A DNA stretch of 37,661 bases. It comes from Gammaproteobacteria bacterium (lineage in GTDB: Bacteria > Pseudomonadota > Gammaproteobacteria > Pseudomonadales > CAMLJR01). Below are positions 1 through 9,263 of the stretch, piece by piece. A program made the translations under genes and the position numbers. The first letter of the stretch is position 1, and each line of letters begins with the position of its first letter. The DNA lies in contig JAJUJZ010000016.1 in NCBI GenBank assembly GCA_029265075.1, positions 1-37,661 of the forward strand, in the 5' to 3' direction. The notes under the pieces are model-generated. The model had not been told where the DNA came from and did no database searches. It worked only from the letters and a program-made list of their open reading frames with translations.

Positions 1-141
1 GAAATGGTAATGCCGGGTGACAACGTGCAGCTGGAAGTGACGCTGATCGCTCCGATCGCGATGGAAGAAGGTCTGCGCTTCGCCATCCGTGAAGGCGGTC
101 GCACCGTCGGTGCTGGCGTCGTAGCCAAGATCATCGAGTAA
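1..141 (+). CDS. tuf: Elongation factor Tu, C-terminal fragment
   Basis: This is the last 46 codons of EF-Tu, cut by the window start. The reading frame opens at base 1 and ends at TAA 139-141. The protein tail ([10 protein letters not shown]..., then [18 protein letters not shown] and a final KIIE) is the highly conserved domain 3 of EF-Tu, a beta-barrel that contacts aminoacyl-tRNA and EF-Ts. EF-Tu is a cytoplasmic GTPase that delivers aminoacyl-tRNA to the ribosome. Its position just before rpsJ is the usual end of the str operon (rpsL-rpsG-fusA-tuf), though those upstream genes are not visible. Gammaproteobacteria often carry two tuf copies, so this may be one of two. Confidence 0.97.
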   Translation, partial: EMVMPGDNVQLEVTLIAPIAMEEGLRFAIREGGRTVGAGVVAKIIE

Positions 142-175
142 GCGATAGGTGCCTGCCCAGGTGGCGGGCCAACCG

Positions 176-203
176 AAAGGCGCCGTCCGCGGCGCCTTTT
201 TTT
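176..203 (+). terminator. Intrinsic terminator after tuf
   Basis: A perfect 10-bp stem, AAAGGCGCCG (176-185) with CGGCGCCTTT (190-199), closes a TCCG tetraloop (186-189). The 3' arm runs into a T-tract ending at 203. It lies 35 bases after the tuf stop and should separate the str-type operon from the S10 operon. Confidence 0.93.
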
Positions 204-284
204 GTCGCGGTGACAGTAAGTTAGAGAGAGTAGAAGCGGCTGTAGCCAGGTTGGAAGGTAGTGAGACGGCCTCCCCGAATGTTG

Positions 285-313
285 TTGACAGGGTGAGAGT
301 CGGCCACTAAAAT
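285..313 (+). promoter_or_regulatory. Sigma-70 promoter of the S10 operon
   Basis: A perfect -35 box TTGACA (285-290), a 17-base spacer and a TAAAAT -10 box (308-313, five of six consensus bases) lie between the tuf terminator and rpsJ. Transcription would start near 320, giving a leader of about 74 bases. A small hairpin is possible in that leader (338-343 with 351-356). The leader is much shorter than the long S10 leader of E. coli. Confidence 0.82.
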
Positions 314-393
314 GCCGCTTCCATTTTTCAGGGTGGGTCCGGCCGGAATAGCCGGGCTGCTCAATTTAAAATCGGTATTGGAGTGTTGGTCAA

Positions 394-705
394 GTGCAAA
401 ACCAGCGAATTCGTATTCGTCTAAAGGCCTTCGACCACCGCCTCATCGACGCGTCGGCGCAAGAGATTGTCGATACGGCCAAGCGTACCGGTGCCCAGGT
501 TTGCGGACCCATCCCGCTGCCCACCCGCACTGAGCGCTACACCGTACTCATTTCTCCGCATGTGAATAAAGATGCGCGTGATCAGTACGAAATTCGTACT
601 CACAAGCGTCTGCTCGATATTGTCGAGCCTACGGAAAAGACCGTAGATGCGCTGATGAAGCTCGATCTGGCGGCTGGTGTTGAAGTTCAGATCAGTCTGG
701 GCTGA
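394..705 (+). CDS. rpsJ: 30S ribosomal protein S10 (NusE)
   Basis: S10 is a small-subunit head protein and, as NusE, pairs with NusB in transcription antitermination complexes. The 103-residue product begins [15 protein letters not shown], the family signature, and has the usual length. The start is a GTG at 394 with GGAG at 380-383 in front of it; no nearby ATG fits the family N-terminus. It is the first gene of the S10 operon behind a near-consensus promoter. A 125-base structured spacer separates it from rplC, longer than the other spacers of this operon. Confidence 0.97.
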   Translation: MQNQRIRIRLKAFDHRLIDASAQEIVDTAKRTGAQVCGPIPLPTRTERYTVLISPHVNKDARDQYEIRTHKRLLDIVEPTEKTVDALMKLDLAAGVEVQISLG

Positions 706-747
706 TCAGGAAAGACTAAGCAGTTCCGGAATACAGAAAGACCCGCT

Positions 748-811
748 CAGGGCTTTCCCCCTGGGTTGTGTAACACGCGGCAGAGCGTGGCCATAGAGGG
801 TGAAAGCCCCG
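748..811 (+). promoter_or_regulatory. Large hairpin in the rpsJ-rplC spacer
   Basis: GGGCTTTC plus CCC (750-760) pairs with GGG, a bulged T801, then GAAAGCCC (798-809), making an 11-bp stem with one bulge. Inside it TGG (762-764) can pair with CCA (791-793), and CACGC (774-778) with GCGTG (785-789) around loop GGCAGA. No T-tract follows, so it is not a terminator. It ends about 20 bases before the rplC start and could control L3/L4 translation or protect a processed mRNA end. The function is inferred from position and fold only. Confidence 0.55.
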
Positions 812-830
812 TACACTGTGAGGTTCTAGC

Positions 831-1472
831 ATGGCTATTGGTTTGGTCGGTCGTAAGGCCGGCATGACCCGCGTTTTCAATGACGACGGCGTCTCAATCC
901 CGGTGACGGTGATCGAAGTTGATCCCAATCGTGTCACCGCTATCCGCACCACGGAAGGCGAAGGCTACGACGCCGTTCAGGTCACCACCGGTACGCGCAA
1001 GGCGTCGCGGGTCACCAAGCCCGAAGCGGGTCACTTCGCCAAGGCGAGTGTCGCTGCTGGTCGCGGTCTCTGGGAGTTCCGTCTCGAGGGTGAAGAGGCA
1101 CCTGAGGTTGGCTCAGAGCTGACAGTGTCGCTGTTCAGTGCCGGACAAAAAGTTGATGTTACCGGTACCTCGAAGGGTAAAGGCTTCCAGGGTACCGTAA
1201 AACGCTGGAACTTCCGCACCCAGGATGCCAGTCACGGTAACTCTATCTCTCACCGCGTTCCCGGTTCGATCGGTCAGAACCAGTCTCCCGGTAAGGTCTT
1301 CAAGGGCAAGAAGATGTCGGGGCACATGGGCGCCGAGCGTGTCACCGTGCAGTCGCTCGAAATTGTGCGCGTAGACACCGAACGCAATCTGCTGTTGGTC
1401 AAGGGAGCAGTTCCAGGCGCGCCAGGTGGCGATGTGCTGGTTCGTCCTGCGGTCAAGCTGAAGAATTCCTGA
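831..1472 (+). CDS. rplC: 50S ribosomal protein L3
   Basis: L3 is an early 23S rRNA-binding assembly protein whose loop reaches toward the peptidyl-transferase centre. The 213-residue product opens [16 protein letters not shown] and carries the conserved segment [20 protein letters not shown]. The second Gln of GQNQ (residue 151) corresponds to E. coli Gln150, the site methylated by PrmB. Length is typical for gammaproteobacteria. It lies 11 bases before rplD and behind the structured rpsJ-rplC spacer; GAGG at 820-823 can serve as ribosome binding site. Confidence 0.97.
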   Translation: MAIGLVGRKAGMTRVFNDDGVSIPVTVIEVDPNRVTAIRTTEGEGYDAVQVTTGTRKASRVTKPEAGHFAKASVAAGRGLWEFRLEGEEAPEVGSELTVSLFSAGQKVDVTGTSKGKGFQGTVKRWNFRTQDASHGNSISHRVPGSIGQNQSPGKVFKGKKMSGHMGAERVTVQSLEIVRVDTERNLLLVKGAVPGAPGGDVLVRPAVKLKNS

Positions 1473-1483
1473 GGGGACGAGCA

Positions 1484-2104
1484 ATGGAATTGAATATTGC
1501 CAAGCCCGGCAACGACGGGGCGGCGGGTACTGTAAAGGTATCTGATGTCACGTTTGCGCGTGATTACAACGAAGATCTGGTGCATCAGGTCGTTACGGCT
1601 TACCTGGCGGGCGCGCGTCAGGGTACTCGTGCCCAGAAGACCCGCTCGGAAGTGAGCGGTGGCGGCAAGAAGCCGTTCCGTCAGAAAGGTACTGGTCGCG
1701 CTCGCGCCGGAACCATCCGTTCGCCGCTGTGGCGTACTGGTGGTACCACTTTCGCCGCGCGTCCCCAGGACCACAGTCAGAAAGTAAACCGGAAGATGTA
1801 CCGCGCCGCGCTGCAGGTCATCCTGTCTGAGCTCGCGCGTCAGGATCGTCTGGTGGTGGTCGAGGACTTCACGGTCGAGCAGCCGAAAACCAAGCTGCTG
1901 GTTCAGGCGCTGGGTCAGTACGGCCTCGACAACGTGCTGATCGTTGGCGAAGAAGTGACTGAGAATCTGTACCTTGCAGCGCGCAACCTTCACAAGGTTG
2001 ATGTGCGTGATGTGGCAGGCGTCGACCCTGTGAGCCTGATCGCCTACGACAAGGTCATGGTTACTGTGCCGGCCCTCAAGAAATTCGAGGAGATGTTGGG
2101 ATGA
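1484..2104 (+). CDS. rplD: 50S ribosomal protein L4
   Basis: L4 binds 23S rRNA and lines the exit tunnel with an extended loop. The 206-residue product contains that loop as [20 protein letters not shown] (about residues 50-70), rich in Gly, Lys and Arg. A GAGGGGACGAG ribosome binding region precedes ATG 1484. Its stop overlaps the rplW start (ATGA at 2101-2104), indicating translational coupling. In E. coli L4 represses its own operon at both transcription and translation; whether it does so here is unknown, but the hairpin ahead of rplC is a candidate target. Confidence 0.97.
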   Translation: MELNIAKPGNDGAAGTVKVSDVTFARDYNEDLVHQVVTAYLAGARQGTRAQKTRSEVSGGGKKPFRQKGTGRARAGTIRSPLWRTGGTTFAARPQDHSQKVNRKMYRAALQVILSELARQDRLVVVEDFTVEQPKTKLLVQALGQYGLDNVLIVGEEVTENLYLAARNLHKVDVRDVAGVDPVSLIAYDKVMVTVPALKKFEEMLG

Positions 2105-2397
2105 ACCCGGAGCGCATTTACAAAGTACTGCTGGGCCCGCACATTTCGGAAAAGGCTGCGATCAGCGCCGAGCGTGGCAACCAGGTGGTGTTCAAGGTTG
2201 CGCGTGATGCCAGCAAGCTCGAAATCCGCAAGGCGGTCGAGACGCTGTTCAAGGTCAAGGTGCAAGGTGTGCAGACCCTGAACGTGAAAGGCAAGGTCAA
2301 GTTCAACCGGTTTGGGCAAGTCAAAAAGCCGAGCTGGAAAAAGGCTTACGTTCGTCTGGAGCAAGGTCAGGATATTGACTTTGCCGTAGCGGAATAA
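2101..2397 (+). CDS. rplW: 50S ribosomal protein L23
   Basis: L23 sits at the polypeptide exit and is the docking site for trigger factor and SRP. The 98-residue product starts [20 protein letters not shown]; Glu17 in the ISEK motif matches the conserved glutamate (E. coli Glu18) that contacts trigger factor. A C-terminal [12 protein letters not shown] segment is also typical. The gene overlaps rplD by four bases and is followed by rplB after 16 bases. Confidence 0.96.
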   Translation: MNPERIYKVLLGPHISEKAAISAERGNQVVFKVARDASKLEIRKAVETLFKVKVQGVQTLNVKGKVKFNRFGQVKKPSWKKAYVRLEQGQDIDFAVAE

Positions 2398-2413
2398 CCG
2401 GGGGTCAGGTCAG

Positions 2414-3238
2414 ATGGCAATTGTAAAAAGTAAACCGACTTCTCCGGGGCGCCGCTTCGCCGTACGTGTTGTAAACCCGGATCTCCACAAGGGCAAGCCG
2501 TACCGTCCGCTGCTTGAAAAGCAGAGCCGGACCGGCGGTCGTAACAATAACGGCCGGATCACGACGCGGCACGTTGGTGGCGGTCATCGTCAGCACTACC
2601 GCGTCATCGACTTCCGTCGTAACAAAGACGGCGTACCGGCTACGGTCGAGCGTATTGAGTATGATCCGAACCGCACGGCCTTCATCGCACTGGTGCTGTA
2701 TGCAGACGGCGAGCGTCGCTACATCATCGCGCCGAAAGGCCTGAAAGTGGGCGACAAGATCGAGTCCGGCGATGCAGCAGCGATCAAAAGCGGTAACACG
2801 CTGCCGCTGCGTAATATTCCGGTCGGTAGCACCATTCACTGCATCGAGATGAAGCCTGGTAAGGGCGCTCAGCTCGCTCGCAGCGCTGGTGCCTCTGTCC
2901 AGCTGGTGGCGCGCGAAGGGCAGTATGCAACGCTGCGTCTGCGTTCCGGCGAAATGCGCAAGGTGCTCGCTGAGTGCCGCGCGACTCTGGGTGAAGTGTC
3001 GAACAGCGAACACAGCCTGCGGAAACTCGGCAAAGCTGGCGCTCAGCGTTGGCGTGGCGTCCGTCCGACGGTGCGCGGTGTTGCGATGAACCCGGTTGAT
3101 CACCCGCACGGTGGTGGTGAAGGGCGTACCTCTGGCGGCCGTCATCCGGTTACGCCCTGGGGTGTGCCGACCAAGGGTTACAAGACTCGCAAGAACAAGC
3201 GTACGAACGATTTCATCGTTCGCCGTCGCACCAAGTAA
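2414..3238 (+). CDS. rplB: 50S ribosomal protein L2
   Basis: L2 is a primary 23S rRNA-binding protein needed for subunit association and peptidyl-transferase assembly. The 274-residue product has the family length. The C-terminal part carries [14 protein letters not shown]; His230 equals the E. coli His229 implicated in peptidyl-transferase activity. The N-terminal half (about residues 40-120) is the OB-like RNA-binding domain, with a KOW/SH3-like domain after it. It follows rplW by 16 bases within the same operon. Confidence 0.98.
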   Translation: MAIVKSKPTSPGRRFAVRVVNPDLHKGKPYRPLLEKQSRTGGRNNNGRITTRHVGGGHRQHYRVIDFRRNKDGVPATVERIEYDPNRTAFIALVLYADGERRYIIAPKGLKVGDKIESGDAAAIKSGNTLPLRNIPVGSTIHCIEMKPGKGAQLARSAGASVQLVAREGQYATLRLRSGEMRKVLAECRATLGEVSNSEHSLRKLGKAGAQRWRGVRPTVRGVAMNPVDHPHGGGEGRTSGGRHPVTPWGVPTKGYKTRKNKRTNDFIVRRRTK

Positions 3239-3277
3239 TGCGCGCAGCGCTAACGGTTTCTGAAAGAGGATAGGTTT

Positions 3278-3553
3278 GTGCCACGTTCACTGAAGAAAGG
3301 TCCTTTTATCGACCTTCACCTGATGAAGAAGGTAGAGGCCGCCATCGAAAAGAACGATCGTCGCCCGATCAAGACCTGGTCGCGTCGCTCGATGATCTCT
3401 CCCGATATGGTGGGTCTGACGATTGCCGTCCACAACGGTCGCCAGCACGTTCCCGTGCTGATCTCCGAGGATATGGTCGGTCACAAGCTGGGCGAATTTG
3501 CTGTTACGCGGACCTTCAAGGGCCACGTCGCAGACAAGAAAGCCCGGCGGTAA
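3278..3553 (+). CDS. rpsS: 30S ribosomal protein S19
   Basis: S19 sits in the head of the 30S subunit next to S13 and contacts the 50S subunit. The 91-residue product begins [20 protein letters not shown], which is diagnostic. The start is GTG at 3278, with AAAGAGGATAGG just upstream acting as ribosome binding site. The conserved motif [20 protein letters not shown] is intact. The gene sits between rplB and rplV as usual. Confidence 0.97.
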   Translation: MPRSLKKGPFIDLHLMKKVEAAIEKNDRRPIKTWSRRSMISPDMVGLTIAVHNGRQHVPVLISEDMVGHKLGEFAVTRTFKGHVADKKARR

Positions 3554-3579
3554 CAGTTTGCTGAGACGAGGTTGAGACA

Positions 3580-3921
3580 ATGGAAGCTGCGGCACGACTG
3601 ACAGGCGCACGTATTTCCGCTCAGAAGGCCCGTCTGGTGGCAGACCAGATTCGTGGCAAGAAGATCGAAGAGGCGCTGAACATTCTGACGTTCAGCCCGA
3701 AGAAGGCAGCTCACCTGATCAAAAAGGTGTTGAATTCAGCAATCGCAAATGCTGAAAACAACGAAGGTGCTGACGTTGATGAACTCAGGGTGGCAACGAT
3801 TTTCGTTGACGAGGGTGTGACGCTGAAACGCATCATGCCGCGCGCGAAAGGTCGTGCCGACCGTATTTCGAAAAGAACCTGCCATATCACGGTGAAAGTT
3901 GCCGACGGCGAAGGTAAGTAG
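3580..3921 (+). CDS. rplV: 50S ribosomal protein L22
   Basis: L22 touches all domains of 23S rRNA; its long beta-hairpin forms part of the exit tunnel near the macrolide site. The 113-residue product includes [15 protein letters not shown] near the N-terminus and a hairpin segment around residues 80-100 with [18 protein letters not shown]. It is a few residues longer than E. coli L22 because of a slightly extended C-terminus. It follows rpsS by 26 bases and precedes rpsC by 11. Confidence 0.97.
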   Translation: MEAAARLTGARISAQKARLVADQIRGKKIEEALNILTFSPKKAAHLIKKVLNSAIANAENNEGADVDELRVATIFVDEGVTLKRIMPRAKGRADRISKRTCHITVKVADGEGK

Positions 3922-3932
3922 GAGTCCACTAG

Positions 3933-4607
3933 ATGGGTCAGAAAGTACACCCGACAGGCATTCGCCTCGGCATTGTCCGCGACCACAACTCCATTTGGTA
4001 TGCCGGTCGCAAAAACTATGCCCAGCGCCTGATCAGCGATCTCGAAGTGCGGAAGTACCTCGAGGAGAGGCTTGGCAATGCGTCGGTCAGCCGCATCGTA
4101 ATCGAGCGCCCCGCGCAAACTGCACGGATTACGATCCACACAGCACGCCCCGGTATCGTTATCGGTAAGAAGGGCGAGGATGTTGATCGTCTGCGCAAAG
4201 ATCTTGCTGCGCGCATGGGTGTACCCGTTCAGATCAATATCGAAGAGATCCGGAAGCCCGACCTCGACGCCAAGCTCACGGCGATGAACGTTGCCCAGCA
4301 GCTGGAACGTCGCGTAATGTTCCGCCGCGCCATGAAGCGCGTGGTTCAGAACGCGCTTCGCCAGGGCGCGGGTGGTATCAAGGTACAAGTAAGCGGACGT
4401 CTGGGTGGCGCTGAAATTGCGCGCACTGAATGGTACCGCGAAGGTCGTGTTCCGCTTCATACGCTGCGTGCCGATATCGATTACGCAACGCACGAAGCCC
4501 ACACGACTTACGGTGTAATCGGCGTCAAGGTGTGGATCTTCAAAGGCGAGATCCTTGGCACCCGCGAAGCGGTAGAAACGAAAGCCGCCAAAGCGCCAGC
4601 TAATTAA
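3933..4607 (+). CDS. rpsC: 30S ribosomal protein S3
   Basis: S3 lines the mRNA entry channel and contributes to helicase activity with S4 and S5. The 224-residue product starts [15 protein letters not shown] type II KH domain occupies roughly residues 35-110, with the GXXG loop visible as [10 protein letters not shown]. The C-terminal domain carries [20 protein letters not shown]. The length is close to E. coli S3 (233). No anomalies are seen. Confidence 0.97.
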   Translation: MGQKVHPTGIRLGIVRDHNSIWYAGRKNYAQRLISDLEVRKYLEERLGNASVSRIVIERPAQTARITIHTARPGIVIGKKGEDVDRLRKDLAARMGVPVQINIEEIRKPDLDAKLTAMNVAQQLERRVMFRRAMKRVVQNALRQGAGGIKVQVSGRLGGAEIARTEWYREGRVPLHTLRADIDYATHEAHTTYGVIGVKVWIFKGEILGTREAVETKAAKAPAN

Positions 4608-4618
4608 GGGTTATCGCA

Positions 4619-5032
4619 ATGCTTCAACCTAAGCGTACCAAGTTTCGCAAGCAGCACAAAGGTCGCAACCGTGGGCTGGCCCAGCGCGGCAGCAAGGTGA
4701 GCTTTGGCGAGTTTGGCCTGAAAGCCACCGAGCGCGGTCGGCTGACAGCGCGGCAGATTGAAGCTGCGCGGCGGGCCATGACGCGCCACATCAAGCGGGG
4801 CGGCAAGATCTGGATCCGTGTGTTCCCGGACAAGCCCATTACCCAGAAGCCGCTGGAAGTGCGGATGGGTAAAGGTAAAGGCGCGGTGGAATACTGGGTA
4901 GCACAGATTCAGCCGGGCAAGATGCTGTACGAAGTTGAGGGTGTTTCCGAAGAGCTGGCGCGTGAGGCCTTTGCCCTGGCTGCTGCCAAAATTCCGCTGG
5001 AAACCACTTTTGTTAAACGGTCGGTGATGTGA
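4619..5032 (+). CDS. rplP: 50S ribosomal protein L16
   Basis: L16 binds near the A site and is required for late 50S assembly. The 137-residue product begins [19 protein letters not shown] and contains [20 protein letters not shown] (about residues 70-90). This covers the arginine (E. coli Arg81) that can be hydroxylated by the oxygenase RoxA (YcfD). The stop TGA (5030-5032) shares its last base with the rpmC ATG, so the two are probably translationally coupled. Confidence 0.97.
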   Translation: MLQPKRTKFRKQHKGRNRGLAQRGSKVSFGEFGLKATERGRLTARQIEAARRAMTRHIKRGGKIWIRVFPDKPITQKPLEVRMGKGKGAVEYWVAQIQPGKMLYEVEGVSEELAREAFALAAAKIPLETTFVKRSVM

Positions 5033-5223
5033 TGAAAGCGCAAGAATTACGGAACAAGTCCGTAGAAGAACTGAATGCCGAACTTCAGAAGGCGCTGTCC
5101 GAGCAATTCAAGCTGCGTGTTCAGAAAGCAACCGGCCAGTTGGCTCAGACTCATCTTCTGAAGAGCACGCGTCGCGAAATCGCGCGCGTCAAGACGGTGC
5201 TGGCAGAGAAGGCAGGTAAGTGA
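5032..5223 (+). CDS. rpmC: 50S ribosomal protein L29
   Basis: L29 is a small helical hairpin at the exit tunnel beside L23. The product is 63 residues ([15 protein letters not shown]..., then [14 protein letters not shown]), the same length as E. coli L29. An in-frame GTG lies one codon upstream at 5029. ATG 5032 is chosen because it gives the conserved N-terminus and overlaps the rplP stop as TGATG. Confidence 0.95.
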   Translation: MKAQELRNKSVEELNAELQKALSEQFKLRVQKATGQLAQTHLLKSTRREIARVKTVLAEKAGK

Positions 5224-5225
5224 CT

Positions 5226-5495
5226 ATGAGCGAAGCAGCAGAAAACCGCGCGCGCACCGTGACCGGCCGCGTCGTCAGCGACAAAGCAGACAAGACAGTC
5301 ACCGTGCTGATCGAGCGTCGCGTCAAGCACCCGGTCTACGGCAAGTATCTCACCCGCTCGTCCAAGATCCACGTTCACGACGAGAACAACGAGTGCAAGG
5401 TGGGTGACCTGGTTACGGTTTACGAAACGCGCCCCGTTTCGAAAACCAAGACCTGGGCACTGTTGAAGATTGAAGAGCGGGCTGCGGCCGTTTGA
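5226..5495 (+). CDS. rpsQ: 30S ribosomal protein S17
   Basis: S17 is an OB-fold primary 16S rRNA-binding protein. The 89-residue product contains [20 protein letters not shown] and [17 protein letters not shown], the core OB-fold signatures. ATG 5226 lies two bases after the rpmC stop. An upstream in-frame GTG at 5220 would add two residues and overlap rpmC but gives a poorer family match. This is the last gene of the S10 operon; a 58-base spacer separates it from rplN. Confidence 0.95.
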   Translation: MSEAAENRARTVTGRVVSDKADKTVTVLIERRVKHPVYGKYLTRSSKIHVHDENNECKVGDLVTVYETRPVSKTKTWALLKIEERAAAV

Positions 5496-5553
5496 ACGGC
5501 TGAAGTGCTGATGTCATCGAGTGATGCACAGTAAGCAGGTTTTGGAGTAGAAC

Positions 5554-5922
5554 ATGATCCAGACAGAATCCTATTTGGAAGTCGCAGATAACAGCGGCGC
5601 CCGCCAAGTTATGTGCATCAAGGTGCTCGGTGGCTCGCACCGCCGTTACGCTCGCATCGGCGACGTCATCAAGGTGACCGTTAAAGAAGCGATCCCGCGC
5701 GGCAAGGTCAAAAAAGGCCAGGTCATGAATGCGGTGGTTGTACGCACTCGTAAGGGCGTGCGTCGTCAGGATGGCTCAGTGATTCGGTTCGACGACAACG
5801 CCGCGGTGTTGTTGAACAACCAGTTGGCGCCGATTGGCACCCGTATTTTTGGACCGGTCACGCGCGAGCTGCGTAGTGAACGTTTTATGAAGATTATTTC
5901 TCTCGCGCCGGAAGTACTGTAA
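5554..5922 (+). CDS. rplN: 50S ribosomal protein L14
   Basis: L14 binds 23S rRNA near the GTPase-associated region and forms intersubunit bridges. The 122-residue product begins [20 protein letters not shown] and ends near [12 protein letters not shown], both conserved. GGAG lies about seven bases before the ATG. It is the first gene of the spc segment. No convincing separate promoter is seen in the 58-base gap, so it is probably co-transcribed with the S10 genes. Confidence 0.97.
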   Translation: MIQTESYLEVADNSGARQVMCIKVLGGSHRRYARIGDVIKVTVKEAIPRGKVKKGQVMNAVVVRTRKGVRRQDGSVIRFDDNAAVLLNNQLAPIGTRIFGPVTRELRSERFMKIISLAPEVL

Positions 5923-5947
5923 CCGAATCGGGAGTTGAGGGGTCGTT

Positions 5948-6265
5948 ATGCGTAAGATCAAGCGGGAGGACGAGGTAATCGTCCTCACTGGCAAAGACAA
6001 AGGCAAGCGCGGCAAGGTCACCAGGGTGCTGGCCGATGACAAGGTGCTGGTCGCTGGCGTGAACATCATCAAGAAACACCAGCGCCCCAATCCGCAGGCG
6101 GGCATCGCTGGCGGTATTGTCGAGCGCGAAGCTCCGCTGCACATCTCTAACGTAGCGATCTTCAACCCGACCAGCAACAAGGCAGACCGGGTGGGCTTCA
6201 AGATTCTGGAAGACGGCCGCAAGGTGCGCGTTTACAAATCCACCGGCGAAGAGATCGACGCCTGA
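5948..6265 (+). CDS. rplX: 50S ribosomal protein L24
   Basis: L24 is an assembly initiator protein that binds the 5' region of 23S rRNA. The 105-residue product has an N-terminal KOW motif ([19 protein letters not shown], about residues 10-28) and the conserved [20 protein letters not shown]. It is followed after 20 bases by rplE. In E. coli this junction holds the S8 repressor site; I could not establish the equivalent fold here by eye. Confidence 0.96.
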   Translation: MRKIKREDEVIVLTGKDKGKRGKVTRVLADDKVLVAGVNIIKKHQRPNPQAGIAGGIVEREAPLHISNVAIFNPTSNKADRVGFKILEDGRKVRVYKSTGEEIDA

Positions 6266-6285
6266 AGGCGAGCGGGAATCGGAAA

Positions 6286-6825
6286 ATGGCACGATTGAAA
6301 AAGTTGTATGACAGCGAGCTGCGTCAGAAGCTGAAAGACGAGCTCGGTATCGAGAACATCATGGCGGTCCCGCGTATCACCAAGATCACTCTGAACATGG
6401 GTGTGGGTGAAGCTGTCGGCGACAAGAAAGTCATGGAAGCGGCACTGCGCGACCTGCAGGCGATCGCGGGTCAGAAGCCCGTGGTTACCGTTGCACGCAA
6501 GTCGGTTGCCGGCTTCAAGATCCGTGACGGCTGGCCCATTGGCTGCAAGGTCACCCTGCGGCAGGACCGCATGTATGAATTCCTCGATCGCCTGATCAAT
6601 ATTGCGATCCCTCGTATTCGCGACTTCCGCGGCATCAGCCCGAAGTCGTTCGACGGCCGCGGTAACTTCGCAATGGGCGTATCGGAGCAGATCATTTTCC
6701 CGGAGATCGATTACGACAAGGTCGATACTCTGCGTGGTCTGGATATCACGATCACTACGTCGGCGCGGAATGACAAGGAAGGGCGTGCACTGCTGGGCGC
6801 CTTCAATTTCCCGTTCAAGAGCTAA
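6286..6825 (+). CDS. rplE: 50S ribosomal protein L5
   Basis: L5 binds 5S rRNA and contacts P-site tRNA. The product is 179 residues, identical in length to E. coli L5. Conserved stretches include [15 protein letters not shown] (about residues 32-46), [20 protein letters not shown] and a C-terminal FNFPF. It lies in standard order between rplX and rpsN. Confidence 0.97.
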   Translation: MARLKKLYDSELRQKLKDELGIENIMAVPRITKITLNMGVGEAVGDKKVMEAALRDLQAIAGQKPVVTVARKSVAGFKIRDGWPIGCKVTLRQDRMYEFLDRLINIAIPRIRDFRGISPKSFDGRGNFAMGVSEQIIFPEIDYDKVDTLRGLDITITTSARNDKEGRALLGAFNFPFKS

Positions 6826-6853
6826 CGTTCAGAAAACGTAAAAGGTAGCGTAC

Positions 6854-7159
6854 ATGGCCAAATTATCGATGATTGCCCGCGAGAAAAAGCGCGCTCGTCT
6901 CGTTGAAAAATTTGCAGCAAAGCGCGCAGCGCTGAAGGCGATCATCGCCGATCCGAAGGCGGATGACGATGCTAAGTGGGAAGCACAGCTCAAGCTGCAA
7001 AAGCTGCCGCGTGATGCAAGCCCGGTTCGCAAGCAGAATCGTTGCCAGCTGACCGGCCGGCCGCGCGGCGTCTATCGCAAGTTTGGCCTGGGTCGCAACA
7101 TGCTGCGCGAAGCTGCAATGCGCGGCGATGTGCCCGGCCTGGTCAAATCCAGCTGGTAA
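6854..7159 (+). CDS. rpsN: 30S ribosomal protein S14, zinc-independent form
   Basis: S14 sits in the 30S head. The 101-residue product is the long form lacking the CXXC...CXXC zinc ribbon of short S14; only one cysteine is seen, in [11 protein letters not shown]. The C-terminal motif [17 protein letters not shown] is conserved. The S14 type therefore does not need zinc, in contrast to the L36 encoded in the same run. Confidence 0.97.
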   Translation: MAKLSMIAREKKRARLVEKFAAKRAALKAIIADPKADDDAKWEAQLKLQKLPRDASPVRKQNRCQLTGRPRGVYRKFGLGRNMLREAAMRGDVPGLVKSSW

Positions 7160-7220
7160 GCGATTCAGCAAGCCGCTGCCACGCGCAGCGCCTTACGGTT
7201 AGAGAGTTTCGGAGCCAAAC

Positions 7221-7616
7221 ATGAGCATGCAAGACCCACTGGCGGATATGCTGACCCGTATCCGCAATGCGCAACAGGCCGGCAAGCCGACGGTGGCCAT
7301 GCCGTCGTCCAAGCTCAAGGTCGCTGTTGCCAAGGTCCTCGAAGAAGAGGGCTACATCGGCGGTCATCGCGTCGACGCTAACGAAGGCAAGCCTTCGCTG
7401 GTGCTGGATCTCAAGTATTTCCAGGGCAAGCCGGTTATCGAGGAAATCACCCGGATCAGCAGCCCGGGGCTGCGTTCCTACAAAGGCACCAGCGAGCTGC
7501 CGAAAGTACGGAATGGCCTGGGTGTGGCGATCATCTCGACCAGCCGGGGTGTCATGACCGATCGCGCAGCGCGCCAGGCCGGTGTCGGCGGCGAAGTTCT
7601 GTGCACCGTGTTCTAA
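7221..7616 (+). CDS. rpsH: 30S ribosomal protein S8
   Basis: S8 is a primary binder of central-domain 16S rRNA and, in E. coli, the translational repressor of the spc operon. The 131-residue product starts [20 protein letters not shown] and ends with the conserved [20 protein letters not shown]. The 61-base gap after rpsN is slightly longer than the others here but shows no promoter I would trust. Confidence 0.97.
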   Translation: MSMQDPLADMLTRIRNAQQAGKPTVAMPSSKLKVAVAKVLEEEGYIGGHRVDANEGKPSLVLDLKYFQGKPVIEEITRISSPGLRSYKGTSELPKVRNGLGVAIISTSRGVMTDRAARQAGVGGEVLCTVF

Positions 7617-7642
7617 TCACTCAGATTTGACGAGTTAACGCT

Positions 7643-8176
7643 ATGTCCAGAATTGCAAAAAGCCCGGTGGTTTTACCGGCCGGCGTCGAGGTGAAGCTCG
7701 ACGGGAATAAGGTTACCGTCAAGGGTGGCAAGGGCACGCTTGAGACCGCGATCAACGACAAAGTTGAGATCAAGGTCGAGGACGGTCAGGTAACGTTCGC
7801 GCCCCGCCACGGCGACGCGATCGCATGGGCCCAGGCTGGCACCGCGCGGTCGCTGGTGAACAACATGGTAATCGGCGTAACCAATGGCTTTGAGCGGAAG
7901 CTTGAGCTGGTTGGTGTTGGTTATCGTGCCAAAGCTGCGGGCAAGACGCTGAACCTGTCGCTGGGTTTTTCTCACCCGGTCGACTACGAGATGCCGGAAG
8001 GCGTCAGCGTAGAAACCCCCAGCCAGACCGAAATCGTCCTGCGGGGTATTTCCAAGCAGGTGCTTGGTCAGGTTGCAGCTGAAATCCGTTCGTTCCGGCC
8101 GCCGGAGCCTTACAAGGGCAAAGGTATCCGCTACTCCGATGAGCAGGTGCTTCGGAAAGAAGCCAAGAAGAAGTAA
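7643..8176 (+). CDS. rplF: 50S ribosomal protein L6
   Basis: L6 lies near the factor-binding site and is made of two related alpha/beta domains. The 177-residue product opens [17 protein letters not shown] and has the C-terminal signature [20 protein letters not shown], which binds rRNA. Length equals E. coli L6. It is nine bases upstream of rplR. Confidence 0.97.
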   Translation: MSRIAKSPVVLPAGVEVKLDGNKVTVKGGKGTLETAINDKVEIKVEDGQVTFAPRHGDAIAWAQAGTARSLVNNMVIGVTNGFERKLELVGVGYRAKAAGKTLNLSLGFSHPVDYEMPEGVSVETPSQTEIVLRGISKQVLGQVAAEIRSFRPPEPYKGKGIRYSDEQVLRKEAKKK

Positions 8177-8185
8177 GGCAAGGTT

Positions 8186-8536
8186 ATGAACGCAAAGAAA
8201 GAGTCGAGAATTCGCCGTTCGCGCCGCTCACGCTCGAAGATGCGGGAGCTTGGGGCCACCCGGCTGTGCGTATACCGCACTCCGCGGCACATCTATGCGC
8301 AGATCATCGCCGCCGATGGCGCTCAGGTTCTGGCCAGCGCTTCGACGCTCGACGGCACCCTGCGCTCGGGCAACACGGGCAATGTCGAGGCGGCCGCGAA
8401 AGTCGGTGCACTGATTGCGGAGCGTGCCAAAGCCGCTGGCGTCAGCCGCGTCGCTTTCGACCGCAGCGGTTTCAAATTTCATGGCCGGGTGAAAGCACTG
8501 GCTGACGCAGCCCGCGAGGGTGGACTGGAATTCTAA
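8186..8536 (+). CDS. rplR: 50S ribosomal protein L18
   Basis: L18 binds 5S rRNA together with L5 and L25. The 116-residue product has the basic N-terminus ([20 protein letters not shown]) and the core motif [16 protein letters not shown], then a C-terminal [20 protein letters not shown]. It is in canonical position between rplF and rpsE. Confidence 0.97.
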   Translation: MNAKKESRIRRSRRSRSKMRELGATRLCVYRTPRHIYAQIIAADGAQVLASASTLDGTLRSGNTGNVEAAAKVGALIAERAKAAGVSRVAFDRSGFKFHGRVKALADAAREGGLEF

Positions 8537-8547
8537 AGGTTTGAGCG

Positions 8548-9060
8548 ATGGCGTTTAACGATCAGAAAGACAAGGGCAGCAACGAAGGCCTCCAGGAGAA
8601 ACTGGTACAGGTCAACCGTGTGGCCAAAGTTGTTAAGGGTGGCCGTATCTTCGCCTTCACCGCGCTGACTGTGGTCGGCGACGGCAAGGGCAAGGTCGGC
8701 TTCGGTCGCGGTAAGGCCCGCGAAGTGCCGGCTGCGATTCAAAAGGCTATGGAAGCTGCCCGCCGCAACATGATCGAAGTCGATCTGAACGGCGACACCA
8801 TCCACTACGCCATCAAATCCGGTCACGGCGCATCGAAGGTTTACATGCAGCCGGCGCTGCCGGGTACTGGTATCATCGCGGGCGGCGCCATGCGGGCGGT
8901 ACTGGAGCTCGCCGGTGTACACAACGTGCTGGCCAAGTGCTACGGCTCGACCAATCCGGTCAACGTCGTACGCGCGACCTTCAATGCACTGAAAGAGATC
9001 TCCTCGCCCGACGCGATCGCTGCCAAACGCGGCAAGTCGGTTGAAGAGATCACTGGGTAA
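8548..9060 (+). CDS. rpsE: 30S ribosomal protein S5
   Basis: S5 acts in decoding accuracy and mRNA unwinding, with S3 and S4. The 170-residue product has the double-stranded RNA-binding-like N-domain (about residues 15-80: [20 protein letters not shown]). The C-terminal domain includes [19 protein letters not shown]. The length is normal. It is 20 bases upstream of rpmD. Confidence 0.97.
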   Translation: MAFNDQKDKGSNEGLQEKLVQVNRVAKVVKGGRIFAFTALTVVGDGKGKVGFGRGKAREVPAAIQKAMEAARRNMIEVDLNGDTIHYAIKSGHGASKVYMQPALPGTGIIAGGAMRAVLELAGVHNVLAKCYGSTNPVNVVRATFNALKEISSPDAIAAKRGKSVEEITG

Positions 9061-9080
9061 TCTAGAGCTGGAAGATAGCC

Positions 9081-9260
9081 ATGACCAAGAAAGTAAAAGT
9101 TACGCAGGTGCGCAGCGCGTTTGGGCGCCTTGAGGCGCACAAAGCCACTATCAGAGGGCTGGGCCTGCGTCGGATTGGTCATACCGTTGAGCTTGAGGAC
9201 ACTCCCTCGGTACGCGGAATGATCAATAAAGTGAGCTATCTCGTACGAGTAGAGGAATAA
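9081..9260 (+). CDS. rpmD: 50S ribosomal protein L30
   Basis: This 59-codon gene lies between rpsE and rplO. The product reads [20 protein letters not shown] and continues with [20 protein letters not shown], the L30 signature, ending in [19 protein letters not shown] upstream is a weak ribosome binding region. The SAFGR sequence differs slightly from the common SxIGR of E. coli and Pseudomonas L30. TAA 9258-9260 lies three bases before the rplO ATG. Confidence 0.95.
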   Translation: MTKKVKVTQVRSAFGRLEAHKATIRGLGLRRIGHTVELEDTPSVRGMINKVSYLVRVEE

Positions 9261-9263
9261 ACG

